Shown here one piece after another: positions 6,059 through 6,094 of a stretch of 6,094 nt of DNA. Within the stretch, counting starts at the first letter, position 1; each line of letters begins with the position of its first letter. The DNA comes from Clostridiales bacterium (GTDB taxonomy: Bacteria > Bacillota > Clostridia > Peptostreptococcales > Anaerovoracaceae), in the NCBI GenBank assembly GCA_009778945.1, contig WRFF01000102.1, positions 1-6,094 on the forward strand, given 5' to 3'. The notes beneath the pieces were generated by a model. The model did no database searches. It was not told the DNA's origin and saw only the letters and a program-made list of their open reading frames with translations. The position numbers and the translations under genes are program-made.

Positions 6059-6066
6059 AAAAAATT

Positions 6067-6094
6067 ATGGACATTTTGAGAGACATCACAGAAG
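6067..6094 (+). CDS. 5' end of a downstream gene, product unknown (partial)
   Basis: Only nine complete codons are visible (M-D-I-L-R-D-I-T-E) before the window ends. The start is supported by GGAGG at 6054-6058 and by a consensus promoter further upstream. The frame is open upstream to an ATG at 5977 (in frame, no stop between), which would add 30 residues beginning M-R-R-N-P-V-K-K; that extension lacks a ribosome binding site but its codons are not unlike the neighbouring genes. Too little is visible to name the product. Confidence 0.6.

Noticed and set aside
5948..6066. FMN or cobalamin riboswitch, suggested by 'CCGGTG...ACCGGCGGTCA'
   Set aside because: The core boxes of both classes are missing: no GGGGCAGGGTGAAATTCCC opening for FMN, and no cobalamin box with its flanking stems. 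The resemblance is limited to one short hairpin.
5883..6089. Minus-strand open frame of 68 codons near the window end
   Set aside because: It covers the plus-strand consensus promoter and ribosome binding site, and I see no convincing start signals for it on the minus strand.
1..6094. CRISPR array, insertion sequence, tRNA or attachment site
   Set aside because: I found no regularly spaced direct repeats, no transposase, no terminal inverted repeats and no tRNA-like sequence.

Overview
The window looks like chromosomal DNA from a Gram-positive anaerobe, most likely a moderately GC-rich Clostridia (Oscillospiraceae-like) lineage. The reasons are strong AGGAGG-type ribosome binding sites, a TTG start, consensus TTGACA/TATAAT-type promoters, and membrane-anchored TIR proteins with C-terminal beta-propellers (DUF5050-like and WD40-like), an architecture I associate with that group. 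This is inference from gene style; no taxonomic marker gene is present.

Layout, all on the + strand: (1) the 3' end of an unrelated gene (to 217), closed by a clear rho-independent terminator (254-284); (2) a promoter region (about 297-348) with a near-consensus sigma-A-type promoter and two DNA dyads, one just upstream of the -35 box and one inside the spacer; (3) a compact three-gene operon: a stand-alone SLOG-fold (Rossmannoid nucleotide/ligand-binding) protein (374-907), a TIR protein with three membrane helices and a six-bladed DUF5050-like propeller (957-2636), and a second, different TIR protein with one membrane helix and a long WD40/YVTN-like propeller region (2699-5758); (4) a non-coding stretch (5759-6066) with a weak possible terminator hairpin, a perfect TTGACA/TATAAT promoter and a structured leader; (5) the first codons of a downstream gene (from 6067).

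The operon is the point of interest. TIR domains in many bacterial immune systems process NAD+ into nucleotide signals, and SLOG domains are known sensors of such signals (as in Thoeris, where ThsB is a TIR protein and ThsA a SIR2-SLOG protein). Here a SLOG protein without a recognisable effector domain sits with two membrane-anchored TIR proteins. Their charge pattern predicts TIR in the cytoplasm and the propeller outside. A reasonable hypothesis is a transmembrane TIR receptor pair that reports an extracellular cue or envelope state to a cytoplasmic SLOG sensor. The sequence shows the domains and the topology signals; the signalling scheme is inference.
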